A stretch of DNA of 64,000 bases from Marinococcus luteus (GTDB taxonomy: Bacteria; Bacillota; Bacilli; Bacillales; Marinococcaceae): assembly GCF_900106595.1 (NCBI RefSeq), contig NZ_FNNC01000006.1, positions 62,001-126,000 of the forward strand, written 5' to 3'. Shown in pieces: positions 1 through 8,713 of this stretch. The translations under genes were made by a program, and so were the position numbers. Each line of letters begins with the position of its first letter. Position 1 is the stretch's first letter. Below the pieces are notes generated by a model. The model did not search any database, was not told the DNA's origin, and saw nothing but the letters and a program-made list of their open reading frames with translations.

Positions 1-1
1 A

Positions 2-1000
2 AATGATTATTATTATGCAGTACTTGGCTCCCGGACAGTAGACAATGTCGGGCAGGCGCTTCTCTACCGGTCAGAAAACCTCCTGGAGTGGGAATTCATG
101 AACATACTGGCAGCTGGCCGCGGGAATATGGGCTACATGTGGGAATGTCCGGACCTTTTCCGTCTCGATGGTTTTGACGTGCTTGTGATGTCCCCGCAGG
201 GCGTGCTTCCGGAGGGGGAGAGGTATCATAATCTGCACCAGGCTGTGTACGCCGTAGGCGATCTGGACCTCGAAAAAGGAACGTTTGAATTTGATGTGTT
301 TCATCCGCTCGATCATGGTTTTGATTTTTATGCCCCGCAGACAACGCTGGACCGCTTTGGGCGCAGAATCGTTATCGGATGGTTTGCCATGTGGGAAAGT
401 GACATGCCTGAAAAAGAAGAATTGTGGGCCGGTGCGATGAGCCTGCCGCGCGTTTTGTCCTGTGAAGCGGGCCGGTGGAAAAGCCGGCCTCTGCCGGAAA
501 TGGCAGACCTGCGCAGAGAGGAAGTGAAACGAAGCGGCGTCATCATTGAAGATGAAAGGCAGATAGAAGGTGTCGAAGGAAACTGTCTGGAGCTCCAGGT
601 TGTTATAGATCCGCAACAGGCAGAACAATGCGGTGTGGATCTTCTCGCAAATGAAAGTACAGGGGAAAAAACGAAGCTTGTATATAATGCACGCGAGCAA
701 AAAATAACGCTTGATCGTGAAAAATCGGGCACGGGGCCAGGGGGTACAAGAACCACGGACGTTGTTCTGGAAAACGGCCTTTTGCATCTGCATATTTTTA
801 TTGACCATTCCACGGTAGAGGTATTTATGCAGGGCGGGGAAAAGGTGATGAGTGCCCGCGTCTACCCCGCAGAAGCTTCTACCGGGGTCCGCTTTTTCAG
901 CGACAGGACAATAGAACTGGTTGAAATCCGGAAATGGAAGCTTTCAAAAAGTATATCGACTGCAGCGCCCGACATGCAGCTGTTATTAAAAAATGAATAA
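2..1000 (+). CDS. Sucrose-6-phosphate hydrolase / GH32 family, 5'-truncated by window edge
   Basis: Glycoside hydrolase family 32 enzyme, probably cytoplasmic hydrolysis of sucrose-6-phosphate after PTS uptake. The reading frame is open from base 2, so the start and the N-terminal nucleophile-Asp region lie outside the window. Visible family marks are the E-C-P acid/base motif (MWECPDLF, about 137-160), the preceding LGSRTVDNVG-like segment, and a C-terminal beta-sandwich with the IFIDHSTVEVFMQGG pattern typical of the family. It ends 2 bases before a strong bidirectional terminator and converges with the VOC gene. A levanase or fructanase specificity cannot be excluded without the N-terminus and the neighbours (PTS transporter or antiterminator) to the left. 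Confidence 0.9.
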   Translation, partial: NDYYYAVLGSRTVDNVGQALLYRSENLLEWEFMNILAAGRGNMGYMWECPDLFRLDGFDVLVMSPQGVLPEGERYHNLHQAVYAVGDLDLEKGTFEFDVFHPLDHGFDFYAPQTTLDRFGRRIVIGWFAMWESDMPEKEELWAGAMSLPRVLSCEAGRWKSRPLPEMADLRREEVKRSGVIIEDERQIEGVEGNCLELQVVIDPQQAEQCGVDLLANESTGEKTKLVYNAREQKITLDREKSGTGPGGTRTTDVVLENGLLHLHIFIDHSTVEVFMQGGEKVMSARVYPAEASTGVRFFSDRTIELVEIRKWKLSKSISTAAPDMQLLLKNE

Positions 1001-1001
1001 T

Positions 1002-1038
1002 AAAAGCAGCCGTACCTAAAAACTACGGCTGCTTTTTA
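1002..1038. terminator. Bidirectional intrinsic terminator between GH32 and VOC genes
   Basis: A 13-bp stem (AAAAGCAGCCGTA, 1002-1014, with TACGGCTGCTTTT, 1024-1036) is flanked by A and T runs on both sides. It therefore works for the plus-strand GH32 gene and the minus-strand VOC gene that converge on it. Confidence 0.85.
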
Positions 1039-1058
1039 TCGTGGCGCACTGTGAAAGG

Positions 1059-1967
1059 TTATTCGGTCAGCTGGACCATCTGGGCAGAGGACAGGACGGT
1101 ATCCGGAGGATTTACGGTGAGGCATACGACAATGCCCGAAGGATCTGTGACGTATAAAGCATGTTCTTTACGGTGAAACGGATAGCCGGCAGCCTCCAGC
1201 CTTTCAGCGACAGGCTCGAGCGACTGGTCAGAAGGAAGCAAAAGCGTGTACATGTCGATTCCGGTGTTTCGTATGGATGCTTTAGGGGCCTGGGCTCCGG
1301 CCCATGAATTAAGCCCGATGTGGTGATGGTAGCCGCCGGCAGCAGCAAAAAAAGCAGGAAATTTCTGCGGATCGGCGGTCAGTTCAAATCCCAGCACTTC
1401 TACATAAAAACGGTAAGCTTTCTCCATATCTTGCACATGAAGATGCACGTGGCCCATCACAGTTCGAGCCGGCAAGCCGTGCCATTGGGTATTTTCCCCC
1501 TCCTGAAGCAGCTGTTGTTCATGGAGGGGGTCGACAGTCATGTGGACGAATCCGTTACTGTCGTATTTCCATTCAGTTCGGGGGCGGTCACGGTAAACCT
1601 CGATACCGTTTCCGTCCGGATCAGTCAGATAGAGCGCTTCACTGACGCTGTGGTCAGAGGCTCCGAACCGCTCGCCGATGCTGTGAAGATGACGCATTAA
1701 AGCTCCGAGGGACGCGCGGTCCGGAAGAAGAACAGCAAAGTGGTAAAGACCGGCATACGTGCGCGGGGGAGTGACCGAACCTTCCACTTCCCGAAGCATG
1801 ACGAGAGGGAGTTCGTCTGAGGGCACGCCGAGAACAGCGGTAGAAGAGGAATGTCCGAGTATCCGGAGACCGATTACGTTTTCGTAATAAGCAGCGGCCC
1901 GGCGGATATCCTGCACCCTAAGCTGTACAGGTCCGACAGAAACAGCGGGATCAATCACATTAGTCAT
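1059..1967 (-). CDS. Two-domain VOC family protein, catechol-2,3-dioxygenase-like
   Basis: 302-residue vicinal-oxygen-chelate protein with two glyoxalase/bleomycin-type modules, about residues 9-140 and 165-290. It resembles B. subtilis CatE (YfiE), a metal-dependent extradiol dioxygenase of catechol catabolism. The second module carries the likely metal and substrate His cluster (GHVHLHVQDM and GGYHHHIGLNSW). In the first module the usual leading metal His position is Gln (VQLRVQD), so only the C-terminal module is likely catalytic. The final metal-ligand Glu expected in the VVCLTV strand is not obvious. ATG start with AAAGGAG about 8 bases upstream, and a TATAAT -10 at 1991-1996 on the minus strand. 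Substrate unproven; a glyoxalase or fosfomycin-type role is less likely given length. Confidence 0.8.
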   Translation of the reverse strand: MTNVIDPAVSVGPVQLRVQDIRRAAAYYENVIGLRILGHSSSTAVLGVPSDELPLVMLREVEGSVTPPRTYAGLYHFAVLLPDRASLGALMRHLHSIGERFGASDHSVSEALYLTDPDGNGIEVYRDRPRTEWKYDSNGFVHMTVDPLHEQQLLQEGENTQWHGLPARTVMGHVHLHVQDMEKAYRFYVEVLGFELTADPQKFPAFFAAAGGYHHHIGLNSWAGAQAPKASIRNTGIDMYTLLLPSDQSLEPVAERLEAAGYPFHRKEHALYVTDPSGIVVCLTVNPPDTVLSSAQMVQLTE

Positions 1968-2053
1968 GGGTGAACGCTCCTTTGTTATTTATTATAGTAT
2001 GCAGGTGTATGTAGAGTTCATCATACTAGGAAAAGACTCAGGCATGGAAGTAC

Positions 2054-2088
2054 CCACTTTGAAGTGGTATAGTATCCCAAATGATACT
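2054..2088 (+). promoter_or_regulatory. Paired inverted repeats and possible promoter ahead of the vbhA-fic pair
   Basis: Two adjacent perfect inverted repeats: CCACTT-TG-AAGTGG (2054-2067) and AGTATC...GATACT (2071-2076 with 2083-2088). They overlap a weak promoter-like pair, TTGAAG (2059-2064) and GATACT (2083-2088) with an 18-base spacer. An autoregulatory operator for the toxin-antitoxin operon is an inference; no binding motif is known for it. Confidence 0.35.
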
Positions 2089-2211
2089 GCCAGAGGAGGC
2101 GCCAGAAAAAAGCGTACAAAAAAGGGTTTTCTTTTACCCTGGGCAGGAGAGAGCAGAAGGAAACGAGAAGAAAGCAAAAACAGTTTCATTACAGGCAGGG
2201 GAGGGCAAACA

Positions 2212-2418
2212 ATGCATGAAAAACACGGATCGTCCGCAATAGACAAATATGATTTCCCGGATACGCCCGAAGAACAGGAGCTTAAGAACGCGATTGTTTC
2301 TGCAGAAATAGAAGGATTTGTTTTTTCAGAAAAAGATATCGAAGCTGTGCGGAAGCTCCGCGACGGGCAAATGACGATTAAAGAAGTGACAGCTTCTGTA
2401 GCGGAAGGACGTTTATAA
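2212..2418 (+). CDS. VbhA-type antitoxin of Fic toxin
   Basis: 68-residue antitoxin of the class I Fic system. It contains the inhibition-helix signature (S/T)xxxE(G/N) as SAEIEG (residues about 27-32), whose Glu blocks ATP binding in the partner FIC domain, followed by a VbhA-like tail (FSEKDIEAVRKLRDGQMTIKE). The frame stays open upstream to about 1966, but ATG 2212 has GGGGAGGG at the right distance and gives the normal family length. The stop is separated by one base from the Fic start, so the two are translationally coupled. The family assignment rests on the motif plus the partner gene. Confidence 0.85.
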   Translation: MHEKHGSSAIDKYDFPDTPEEQELKNAIVSAEIEGFVFSEKDIEAVRKLRDGQMTIKEVTASVAEGRL

Positions 2419-2419
2419 T

Positions 2420-2992
2420 ATGAGTGAATCCTATTACACTTACGGAGACAGCGGAGTGCTTATAAACAAAATGAATTTTCGGGAAGCAGCCAAAGCAGAG
2501 AAAATCGAACAGATTATTACCACGTACCGACTGCAGCAGATGATGACAGCAAAAAAGGTGCTTGGATCCTTTGATGAAGAGCATATACGACGTATTCACC
2601 GGCGGCTGTTTTCTGATGTATACGCCTGGGCGGGAGAATTTCGGACGGTGGACCTTGCTAAAGGACACACATCCTTTCTGCCTGCAGCGTTTATCGACAG
2701 AGGGCTGCGTCATCTAAGAGACTCTGTCCAGGCAAAAAATAAATTGACGTACAGAGACAGGGAAGCTTTCGCCGAAGCCTTTGCCCCGGTCTATAATGAC
2801 CTTAATCATATTCATCCGTTCCGGGAAGGAAACGGTAGAACGCAGCGGGAGTTCGTTCGTCAAATTGCCTGGCACCACGGCTTCGACATGAAGTATACCC
2901 CTCACCAGCAGGCAAGGCTGTTTGAAGCCTCTGTGGCTGATGATGAAAAGAAAGCAGCCGCAGCACTGGCGGAGGGATTGACTGAAAGCTGA
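2420..2992 (+). CDS. Fic/DOC family AMP-transferase toxin
   Basis: 190-residue FIC-domain protein. The core motif HPFREGNGR is complete, including the catalytic His and the phosphate-binding Arg, within HIHPFREGNGRTQREF. Enzymes with this motif transfer AMP from ATP to a target Ser/Thr/Tyr; bacterial VbhT/FicT homologues AMPylate DNA gyrase and topoisomerase IV. The N-terminal flap region (YAWAGEFRTVDLAKG) and length match stand-alone Fic toxins with a separate antitoxin, and the protein itself has no obvious inhibitory helix. It is the second gene of a two-gene unit and ends in a terminator shared with yitT. The target in this organism is not shown by the sequence. Confidence 0.9.
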   Translation: MSESYYTYGDSGVLINKMNFREAAKAEKIEQIITTYRLQQMMTAKKVLGSFDEEHIRRIHRRLFSDVYAWAGEFRTVDLAKGHTSFLPAAFIDRGLRHLRDSVQAKNKLTYRDREAFAEAFAPVYNDLNHIHPFREGNGRTQREFVRQIAWHHGFDMKYTPHQQARLFEASVADDEKKAAAALAEGLTES

Positions 2993-3022
2993 AAAAGCAG
3001 CCTCCTGAGGGAAGCTGCTTTT
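2993..3022. terminator. Bidirectional terminator between fic and yitT-like gene
   Basis: Stem AAAAGCAGC / GCTGCTTTT around a CTCCTGAGGGAA loop, with A and T runs on both flanks. It serves the convergent fic and YitT-family genes. Confidence 0.8.
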
Positions 3023-3025
3023 GGT

Positions 3026-3661
3026 TTATTGTTTTTCGATCAGGGCGCCCTGGCGCGTGGCACGCGGCTTCGCTTTAGGAACGGGCCTTGAAGCGGCGAT
3101 TTTTCCTTTAGCTATGCTGAGCACAAAAGCGGTAGCGATAATGGAGAGTGTGGAATAAGCGCCTGCGATTAAACCTACAGAAGCGAGCCCGACAGCCACC
3201 GCCAGTATATCAAAGGATAAATTTACTTTGCCGGGGTTCCACTGGAACCGCCGCTGAAGAAATAACGCCAGAATGTTAGCCCCGCCGAGCGAGGTGTTGT
3301 TCATAAATAAAATCGATATGCCGGCTCCTATACTGACACCACCGAAAATGGCTCCGGCAGCCGGATGGATGCTGAAAGCAGGAAGAAAGTAATCCAGACT
3401 TGTCAGAGCGGAAAGCAAAGATACTGCGGCGATCGTATTCAGGGTGAAGTTCCATCCCATATGCACAACGGAAAACACGTAAAAAGGCAGGTTAATTATA
3501 AAAAACACAGCCGAAAAAGACAGAGGCAGGACATATGTTAAGCCGAGCGCGAGGCCTGCCGTGCCTCCGGTGACTAAATCAGCGTGCTGGAGCAGTGTAA
3601 TGCCGAAGGCAGCTAACAAACATCCAGCCAGGACTTGTAGTATATTGGTTATGTTTATCAA
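3026..3661 (-). CDS. YitT family membrane protein (DUF161), short form
   Basis: About 211 residues with five to six hydrophobic segments (for example VLAGCLLAAFGITLL, GGVSIGAGISILF and ILAVAVGLASVGLI) and the glycine-rich GGTAGLALGL motif of the YitT/UPF0750 family. The C-terminal DUF2179 domain of full-length YitT is absent. The frame extends to a TTG at 3682 without a ribosome site. I prefer TTG 3661-3659, which has AAGGGGAG 7 bases upstream. It is divergent from the Lrp/AsnC gene, so that regulator may control it. Transport or other function is unknown for the family. Confidence 0.8.
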   Translation of the reverse strand: MINITNILQVLAGCLLAAFGITLLQHADLVTGGTAGLALGLTYVLPLSFSAVFFIINLPFYVFSVVHMGWNFTLNTIAAVSLLSALTSLDYFLPAFSIHPAAGAIFGGVSIGAGISILFMNNTSLGGANILALFLQRRFQWNPGKVNLSFDILAVAVGLASVGLIAGAYSTLSIIATAFVLSIAKGKIAASRPVPKAKPRATRQGALIEKQ

Positions 3662-3814
3662 CGGTCGTCTCCCCTTCAACAATAGGTTACTTCTATTATA
3701 AGGAAAAATAATCCATGGATGAATAATTATATGAAGGATAATTGGTTTAAAAACAATAAAAATGAATACATAATTGATTTTTTATATTCAAAAAGAAAGG
3801 TGAAGTGCGTTTAA

Positions 3815-4264
3815 ATGGATCATATTGATATCGAAATGCTCGAGATACTTCAGGAGGACGGGAGAATATCGGTAAGCGATTTATCCAAAAAATTAAATTT
3901 AAGCCGTCCAAGCGTTTCTGAACGAATGACGAGGCTGCAGGAGAGAGGGATTATTGATCACTTCAGTGCAGTGATTTCTCCGGAAGCCGTTGGCCGGGAT
4001 ACGCTTCTGATGATCCAGGTGAGCGAACTAAAGGATACGATCTCCCGTTTTGAAAAAATGATTGCAGAGGATACGCGGGTGCTTGAGTGTCACCGGGTCA
4101 CCGGGGAAGTAAGCTATTTTATTAAAGCAGCGGTGCAAGGAATGGACAGCCTGAGAGAGTTGGTTGATACCCTGATCTCGTACGGAAACATTAATACGTC
4201 GATTGTGCTGAAGTCACCGGTGGAGCGAAGAAAAATACTCCCGGAAAACCGGGAGCAGGGATAG
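3815..4264 (+). CDS. Lrp/AsnC family transcriptional regulator
   Basis: 149 residues. An N-terminal winged-helix HTH (residues about 4-60: DIEMLEILQEDGRISVSDLS, then LNLSRPSVSERMTRLQERGII) is followed by an alpha-beta ligand-binding RAM domain (about 65-140), the standard feast/famine regulator layout. Such proteins sense amino acids and bind DNA as dimers, octamers or larger assemblies. The ATG has AAAGGTGA upstream. It stands alone, divergent from the YitT gene across a 153-bp AT-rich gap; local autoregulation and control of yitT is an inference. LrpC is the nearest B. subtilis type. Confidence 0.9.
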   Translation: MDHIDIEMLEILQEDGRISVSDLSKKLNLSRPSVSERMTRLQERGIIDHFSAVISPEAVGRDTLLMIQVSELKDTISRFEKMIAEDTRVLECHRVTGEVSYFIKAAVQGMDSLRELVDTLISYGNINTSIVLKSPVERRKILPENREQG

Positions 4265-4351
4265 TCGGTTTTCTTTCTAGGGGTGGGTAATTGTGATAAG
4301 ATTAATGTGATTTAGAGAGCGAGAGCATATACAGCAGGGGGGAGAAAGATA

Positions 4352-5314
4352 TTGGTGAACGAACGTGAAGCGTTGCAGCGTGTCATCGAAAACGTGCAGC
4401 AGGTCGTGGTCGGAAAAAAAGCTGAAATTGAATTAAGCCTGACAGCGCTCCTGGCCCGCGGACATATCCTGCTTGAAGATGTGCCCGGCGTAGGGAAGAC
4501 GATGATGGTGCGGGCAATTGCCAAATCCATTGGCGCGAGTTTTAAACGAATACAATTCACCCCGGATCTTCTCCCATCAGATGTTACAGGTGTGTCTATA
4601 TATAATCAGCGGACGATGGAGTTTGAGTTCCGGCCCGGCCCATTGATGGGAAACGTTCTGCTGGCAGACGAGATCAACCGTACTTCCCCGAAAACGCAGT
4701 CAGCCCTTCTCGAAGCGCTGGAGGAAAAAAGTGTGACGGTGGACGGTGAAACGAGAAGCCTCGAACGTTTATTTTTTGTAATGGCCACACAAAATCCGGT
4801 AGAGTACGGAGGGACATACCCTCTGCCGGAAGCACAGCTCGATCGTTTTCTGTTTAAGCTCCGGCTCGGCTATCCGACAGAAGAGCAGGAGATAGAAGTG
4901 CTCGAACGCGTGGAATTCACGCATCCGATTGACGAGCTTTCATCTGTCATGAGTCTTGAAGACGTCCTGAAGGCTCAGGAGCTGGTGAAAAACGTGCATG
5001 TGGACCATTCAGTGAAACAGTATATTGTTTCCATTGTACGGGAGAGCAGAAATCACCGTGATATTTATCTTGGCGTAAGTCCAAGGGGATCGATTGCGCT
5101 GATGAAGGTATCGCAGGCATATGCTTTTGTGAGAGGAAGAGACTACGTGACTCCGGATGATGTGAAGTATCTTGCGCCATTTGTTATGGGGCACCGTCTC
5201 ACCCTGCAGACAGACCAGCAGATGGCGGATAAAGACGGAGAGACCGTGGTGCGGGACATCTTATCGAGTGTCCGCGTTCCGGCATCGGACAGTGATTCGG
5301 CGGTACGCCCATGA
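4352..5314 (+). CDS. yeaC: MoxR family AAA+ ATPase (YeaC-like)
   Basis: 320-residue MoxR-type AAA+ chaperone-like ATPase. Walker A is VPGVGKT (residues 44-50), Walker B LLADEIN, sensor 1 ATQNPVEYGGTYPLPEAQLD, and the arginine-finger region SPRGS. MoxR proteins are thought to help assemble or activate partner proteins with VWA or DUF58 domains, and here a DUF58 gene follows with a 4-base ATGA overlap. The TTG start at 4352 is supported by GGGGGGAG 7 bases upstream; GTG 4355 is possible. First gene of a three-gene operon that sits before guaA, as yeaC does in B. subtilis. Confidence 0.92.
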   Translation: MVNEREALQRVIENVQQVVVGKKAEIELSLTALLARGHILLEDVPGVGKTMMVRAIAKSIGASFKRIQFTPDLLPSDVTGVSIYNQRTMEFEFRPGPLMGNVLLADEINRTSPKTQSALLEALEEKSVTVDGETRSLERLFFVMATQNPVEYGGTYPLPEAQLDRFLFKLRLGYPTEEQEIEVLERVEFTHPIDELSSVMSLEDVLKAQELVKNVHVDHSVKQYIVSIVRESRNHRDIYLGVSPRGSIALMKVSQAYAFVRGRDYVTPDDVKYLAPFVMGHRLTLQTDQQMADKDGETVVRDILSSVRVPASDSDSAVRP

Positions 5315-6495
5315 ATCGGTTTTTAAAAATTGGAAGAAAAGTAATGCAGCTGGCAGCTGTTCTGGCTGCATTAGCTGTATTATTTATTTACGCCATGTTT
5401 CAAGGGGGGTTTGTCAGCTGGTTTTTGTTTTACAGTGTAACGACCCTCGCAGTCATACAATTATTATTATTAATTTATCCGCTTCGTTCTTTAAAGGCTG
5501 AACGCAGGCTTGATGCTGATATGCTTTCCTTTGACGGTCATACTGAAGCTGTAGTCACATTGAAAAAAAGAATTCCGCTTCCGCTGATATATGTGAAAAT
5601 CCGGGATCATCAGCCTTATGGGCTCCGGGATTGGGAAACATCGGCTGAAGCCCTGATTTTTCCTTTTTTTCAGAGGGAGGCGTCCTATTCCTACAGCCTC
5701 ATGGGCAGAAGGAGGGGAAAGCATACCATCGACTATCTCCGCGTCCGTTCCGGCGATCTGTTTGGCTTTGTAGAAAAAGATTACGATATTTTGGTTTCTT
5801 CCACAGTGACAGTGCTTCCAAGAATGAGAAAATTAGCGAACTGGAATACAACGGCAGATAATTCCTCGGAAGCAGTCTCGCTGTCGCAGCGGCTGCAAAA
5901 TGAATCTGTTAACGTCGCAGGGGTCAGGGATTATACACCCGGGGACCGGATGGCAAATATTGACTGGAAAGTAACAGCCCGGGCCGGAAAGCTTGTCACG
6001 AAAGAATTTGAAGCTGAAAAGGGACAGGGCTATTTTCTGCTGCTTGAAAACGCAACTGACATAACATCCGAACCATTTGAAACTGCGGTGGAATTTGCTG
6101 CTTCTCTGACGGAGTATGCCTATCAGATGAAAATGCCGATTGGCTACGGGGTCACTGCTTCCGGGCAGCTTCTGCAGCCTCCCGGGACCTCGAAAGAGCA
6201 TTTCCAGCGTATTTATCAGAGTCTGGCGTATGTGGAATTGCACACAGAACCAGAGGCCTCGCCGTTTTTACGCCAGGCCCCGGGGCTCGGAGCGCTGATT
6301 TATGTTACCCCGGTACTTTCTAAGGTTAGAATTAAAGAATTAAAACAGTGGGCCGGGCAAAAACGATCTGTTATTGTAGCTCTGCTCCCTGATGAGAGTG
6401 GGTTCTCCCGCCGGGAAGGTGCAGAAGCGCTGCGGCACACCAATATTCATATTTATTATGTGCAGCCGGGCGAGGCTGGCTTTGAAGTGTTATAG
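5311..6495 (+). CDS. yeaD: DUF58 domain-containing membrane protein (YeaD-like)
   Basis: 394 residues. Two N-terminal hydrophobic segments (about 11-50) are followed by the soluble DUF58 module with its hallmark RDYTPGDRMANIDWK and the preceding ESVNVAGVRDY segment. DUF58 proteins have a VWA-like fold and pair with MoxR ATPases and transglutaminase-like proteins in many bacteria; the biochemical role is unsettled, with envelope assembly the usual guess. The start overlaps the moxR stop by 4 bases, and the transglutaminase gene begins 15 bases after the stop, preceded by GAGGAGG. Confidence 0.9.
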   Translation: MNRFLKIGRKVMQLAAVLAALAVLFIYAMFQGGFVSWFLFYSVTTLAVIQLLLLIYPLRSLKAERRLDADMLSFDGHTEAVVTLKKRIPLPLIYVKIRDHQPYGLRDWETSAEALIFPFFQREASYSYSLMGRRRGKHTIDYLRVRSGDLFGFVEKDYDILVSSTVTVLPRMRKLANWNTTADNSSEAVSLSQRLQNESVNVAGVRDYTPGDRMANIDWKVTARAGKLVTKEFEAEKGQGYFLLLENATDITSEPFETAVEFAASLTEYAYQMKMPIGYGVTASGQLLQPPGTSKEHFQRIYQSLAYVELHTEPEASPFLRQAPGLGALIYVTPVLSKVRIKELKQWAGQKRSVIVALLPDESGFSRREGAEALRHTNIHIYYVQPGEAGFEVL

Positions 6496-6510
6496 AGGAG
6501 GCATAATTAT

Positions 6511-8664
6511 TTGGTTAAACCGGAGCATACCTGGAAAAAGTTGATTGTTTATATTCTTGGTTATTTTCTGTTGGCAGAATGGTTGCTGCCTCTGCCGGAA
6601 GCCGCCGGGACAGGGTCAGTGACCATATTTATGGTTGTTTCTGCCGCCTTTTTTATCGTAATTTACCTGCGTCCGCCCTGGTGGGCGATTATCGGCAGCG
6701 TACTGCTGGTTATATTAACGGGAATAAACACCGTTTTTTATGAGGAATCGCTGCTGCAGCTGAGCTGGCTGCTTTCCCTGGCTGCAGAAATGCAGACTAA
6801 TGCCGGCTATATTATCAGCGGCCAGTGGTACGCTCTGACAGATATGTTCCGCAGTGTTCTGTTTATGCTCCTGCTCGCTATTATGAGTTATTTGATTTAT
6901 TTCTGGGTGGTACAGTCCCGCCGGATTTTGTTTTTTCTGACGTTTACGATTATTTATATTGGCGTCATGGATACTTTTTTCGAGTACGATGGAATGTTTG
7001 CGATAATCCGTACGTTTGTTATAGGGTTTTTGCTTTTAGGACTGCTTCAGTGGGAACGTATTGTCTCACGGGCGGCAGACAGGCAGGCACAGAGGAAGGT
7101 CTTTATCCGATGGACGCTGATTATGGCTGTTTTTTTAATTATCGCCGGAGGCGTTGGAGTGCTTGCTCCCAAAAGTGAACCACGGTGGCCTGACCCCGTT
7201 CCGTTTTTAACGTGGGGAGAGAGCAGCACCGGGAGCAGTCAGGGCGTGCAGAAGATTGGCTATGACAGTACCGATGAGCGTCTCGGCGGCGGGTTTCAAA
7301 TGAATGATATGCCTGTATTTACTGCCTCTGGAGATATTAACGGCTACTGGCGGGGCGAAGCGAAAAATGTGTACACCGGCCTTGGATGGGAAATAGAGTC
7401 CCCTGATGAAACCTCTTCTGAGGCAGGCTTGTACCATGAAAGTATCGAGACAGAAGAAAAGGAAGTAAACATTGAAATGGCAGAAACCCAGGAGTTTGAC
7501 TTTGCCTTTTATCCGGGTTCGTTTCTTTCTATCGAAGAAGATATAGAAACATCGGTGGACACCTGGACAACCCAGGCGGAGTTTGAGACTGGCGGGGACC
7601 CGGCCTCGTTAACCAATTATACGGTTGCATATGCAACGGCAGATTTCCCCGTAGAGCAGATGAGCGCTGTCACTGATAATTCAGAAGACCCGGAGGAAGT
7701 CACGGAATATTTTACACAGCTTCCGGACGATCTTCCGGGAGAAATTCAGGAGCTTGCCGAAGACCTTACTGAAGAAGAGGACAACCGCTATGCGAAGGCA
7801 AGGGCGGTAGAAAGGTATTTGCGCGGGCCTGATTTCTCCTATCAAACGACAAACATTCCGGCTCCATCGGAAGACGGGGATTATGTCAGCCAGTTTTTGT
7901 TTGAATCGCGGACCGGGTACTGCGATAATTACTCGACTTCGATGGCGGTGCTGCTCCGGACGCTGGATATACCGACACGCTGGGTTAAAGGGTTCACAGA
8001 AGGCGACCAGGCTCCGGGAAATGAAAACCAGGTGGAAGTTACAAATGAAAATGCGCATTCCTGGGTGGAAGTGTATTTTCCGGAGGTCGGATGGGTGCCG
8101 TTTGAACCGACGAAAGGTTTTTCTTCAGAGTTTAATTACACATATGAAAACAATGAAGCGTCGGAAGAAGCACCTGAAATTGAAGAAGAGGAAGCGGAGG
8201 AAGAGGAAGCTGCCCCCGAAGAAGAGGAAGCGGCTCCTGAAACAGGGGAAGAAGGCGAAGAAGAGCAGGCGGACACGTCCGGTGGGGGCGGAATTGACTG
8301 GAGGCTTCCGCTGTGGCCCTTTTTTGCAGTGATTGTCATTCTCCTTGGAGCCGGATGGCTTTTCCGGAAGAAGCTGCGGGCCAGCTATCTTCTTTTCAAA
8401 TACCGGCACATGCATTCCGATCCAGAGTTTCAAAGTGCCTACCAGGCACTGATCCGGCTGCTGCATACAGCTCGTGTGAAACGAGCCAACGGGGAGACTT
8501 TGCGGGAATTTGCCCTGCGGGTGAATGACGTCTACGGCAGCAGTGATATGGAACGTCTGACAGAAAAATATGAACGTCTGTATTACGGGCGTAAGAACGG
8601 GGACGGAGCCGAGCCTGAAACAGTCGCTGCATGGAAACGACTGGTAAAGAAAATCCGTTCTTGA
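6511..8664 (+). CDS. yebA: Transglutaminase-like TgpA/YebA family membrane protein
   Basis: 717 residues. Six or so membrane helices fill residues 1-215, then an extracellular region with a transglutaminase core, a Glu-rich linker (about 553-590), a C-terminal membrane helix (LPLWPFFAVIVILLGAGWLF) and a DUF4129-like cytoplasmic tail. The triad positions are Cys471 (GYCDNYST), His516 (NAHSWVEVY) and Glu532 (PFEPT), where classic transglutaminases have Asp. TTG start with GAGGAGG upstream. The acidic linker is consistent with life at high salt. It completes the MoxR-DUF58-transglutaminase operon; the guaA promoter overlaps its stop codon. The cell-wall or protease-like role is unproven. Confidence 0.9.
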   Translation: MVKPEHTWKKLIVYILGYFLLAEWLLPLPEAAGTGSVTIFMVVSAAFFIVIYLRPPWWAIIGSVLLVILTGINTVFYEESLLQLSWLLSLAAEMQTNAGYIISGQWYALTDMFRSVLFMLLLAIMSYLIYFWVVQSRRILFFLTFTIIYIGVMDTFFEYDGMFAIIRTFVIGFLLLGLLQWERIVSRAADRQAQRKVFIRWTLIMAVFLIIAGGVGVLAPKSEPRWPDPVPFLTWGESSTGSSQGVQKIGYDSTDERLGGGFQMNDMPVFTASGDINGYWRGEAKNVYTGLGWEIESPDETSSEAGLYHESIETEEKEVNIEMAETQEFDFAFYPGSFLSIEEDIETSVDTWTTQAEFETGGDPASLTNYTVAYATADFPVEQMSAVTDNSEDPEEVTEYFTQLPDDLPGEIQELAEDLTEEEDNRYAKARAVERYLRGPDFSYQTTNIPAPSEDGDYVSQFLFESRTGYCDNYSTSMAVLLRTLDIPTRWVKGFTEGDQAPGNENQVEVTNENAHSWVEVYFPEVGWVPFEPTKGFSSEFNYTYENNEASEEAPEIEEEEAEEEEAAPEEEEAAPETGEEGEEEQADTSGGGGIDWRLPLWPFFAVIVILLGAGWLFRKKLRASYLLFKYRHMHSDPEFQSAYQALIRLLHTARVKRANGETLREFALRVNDVYGSSDMERLTEKYERLYYGRKNGDGAEPETVAAWKRLVKKIRS

Positions 8665-8689
8665 CCGGTCCGTGACGGGCTGTTAAAAT
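8661..8689 (+). promoter_or_regulatory. SigmaA-type promoter of guaA
   Basis: TTGACC (8661-8666), a 17-base spacer and TAAAAT (8684-8689). The -35 overlaps the yebA stop codon, and the riboswitch aptamer begins 25 bases after the -10, a normal 5'-leader geometry. Confidence 0.7.
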
Positions 8690-8713
8690 TTATTTCATGT
8701 TTACAGGTGAATA

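Noticed and set aside
1966-2211. Upstream in-frame extension of the VbhA-type antitoxin gene
   Set aside because: It contains the inverted repeats of the leader and no ribosome site. ATG 2212 has a strong site and gives the family length.
8136-8340. Acidic-repeat region of the transglutaminase gene as frameshift or separate genes in other frames
   Set aside because: The GAA/GAG-rich stretch gives open frames in several phases by composition alone; the YebA frame is continuous through it.
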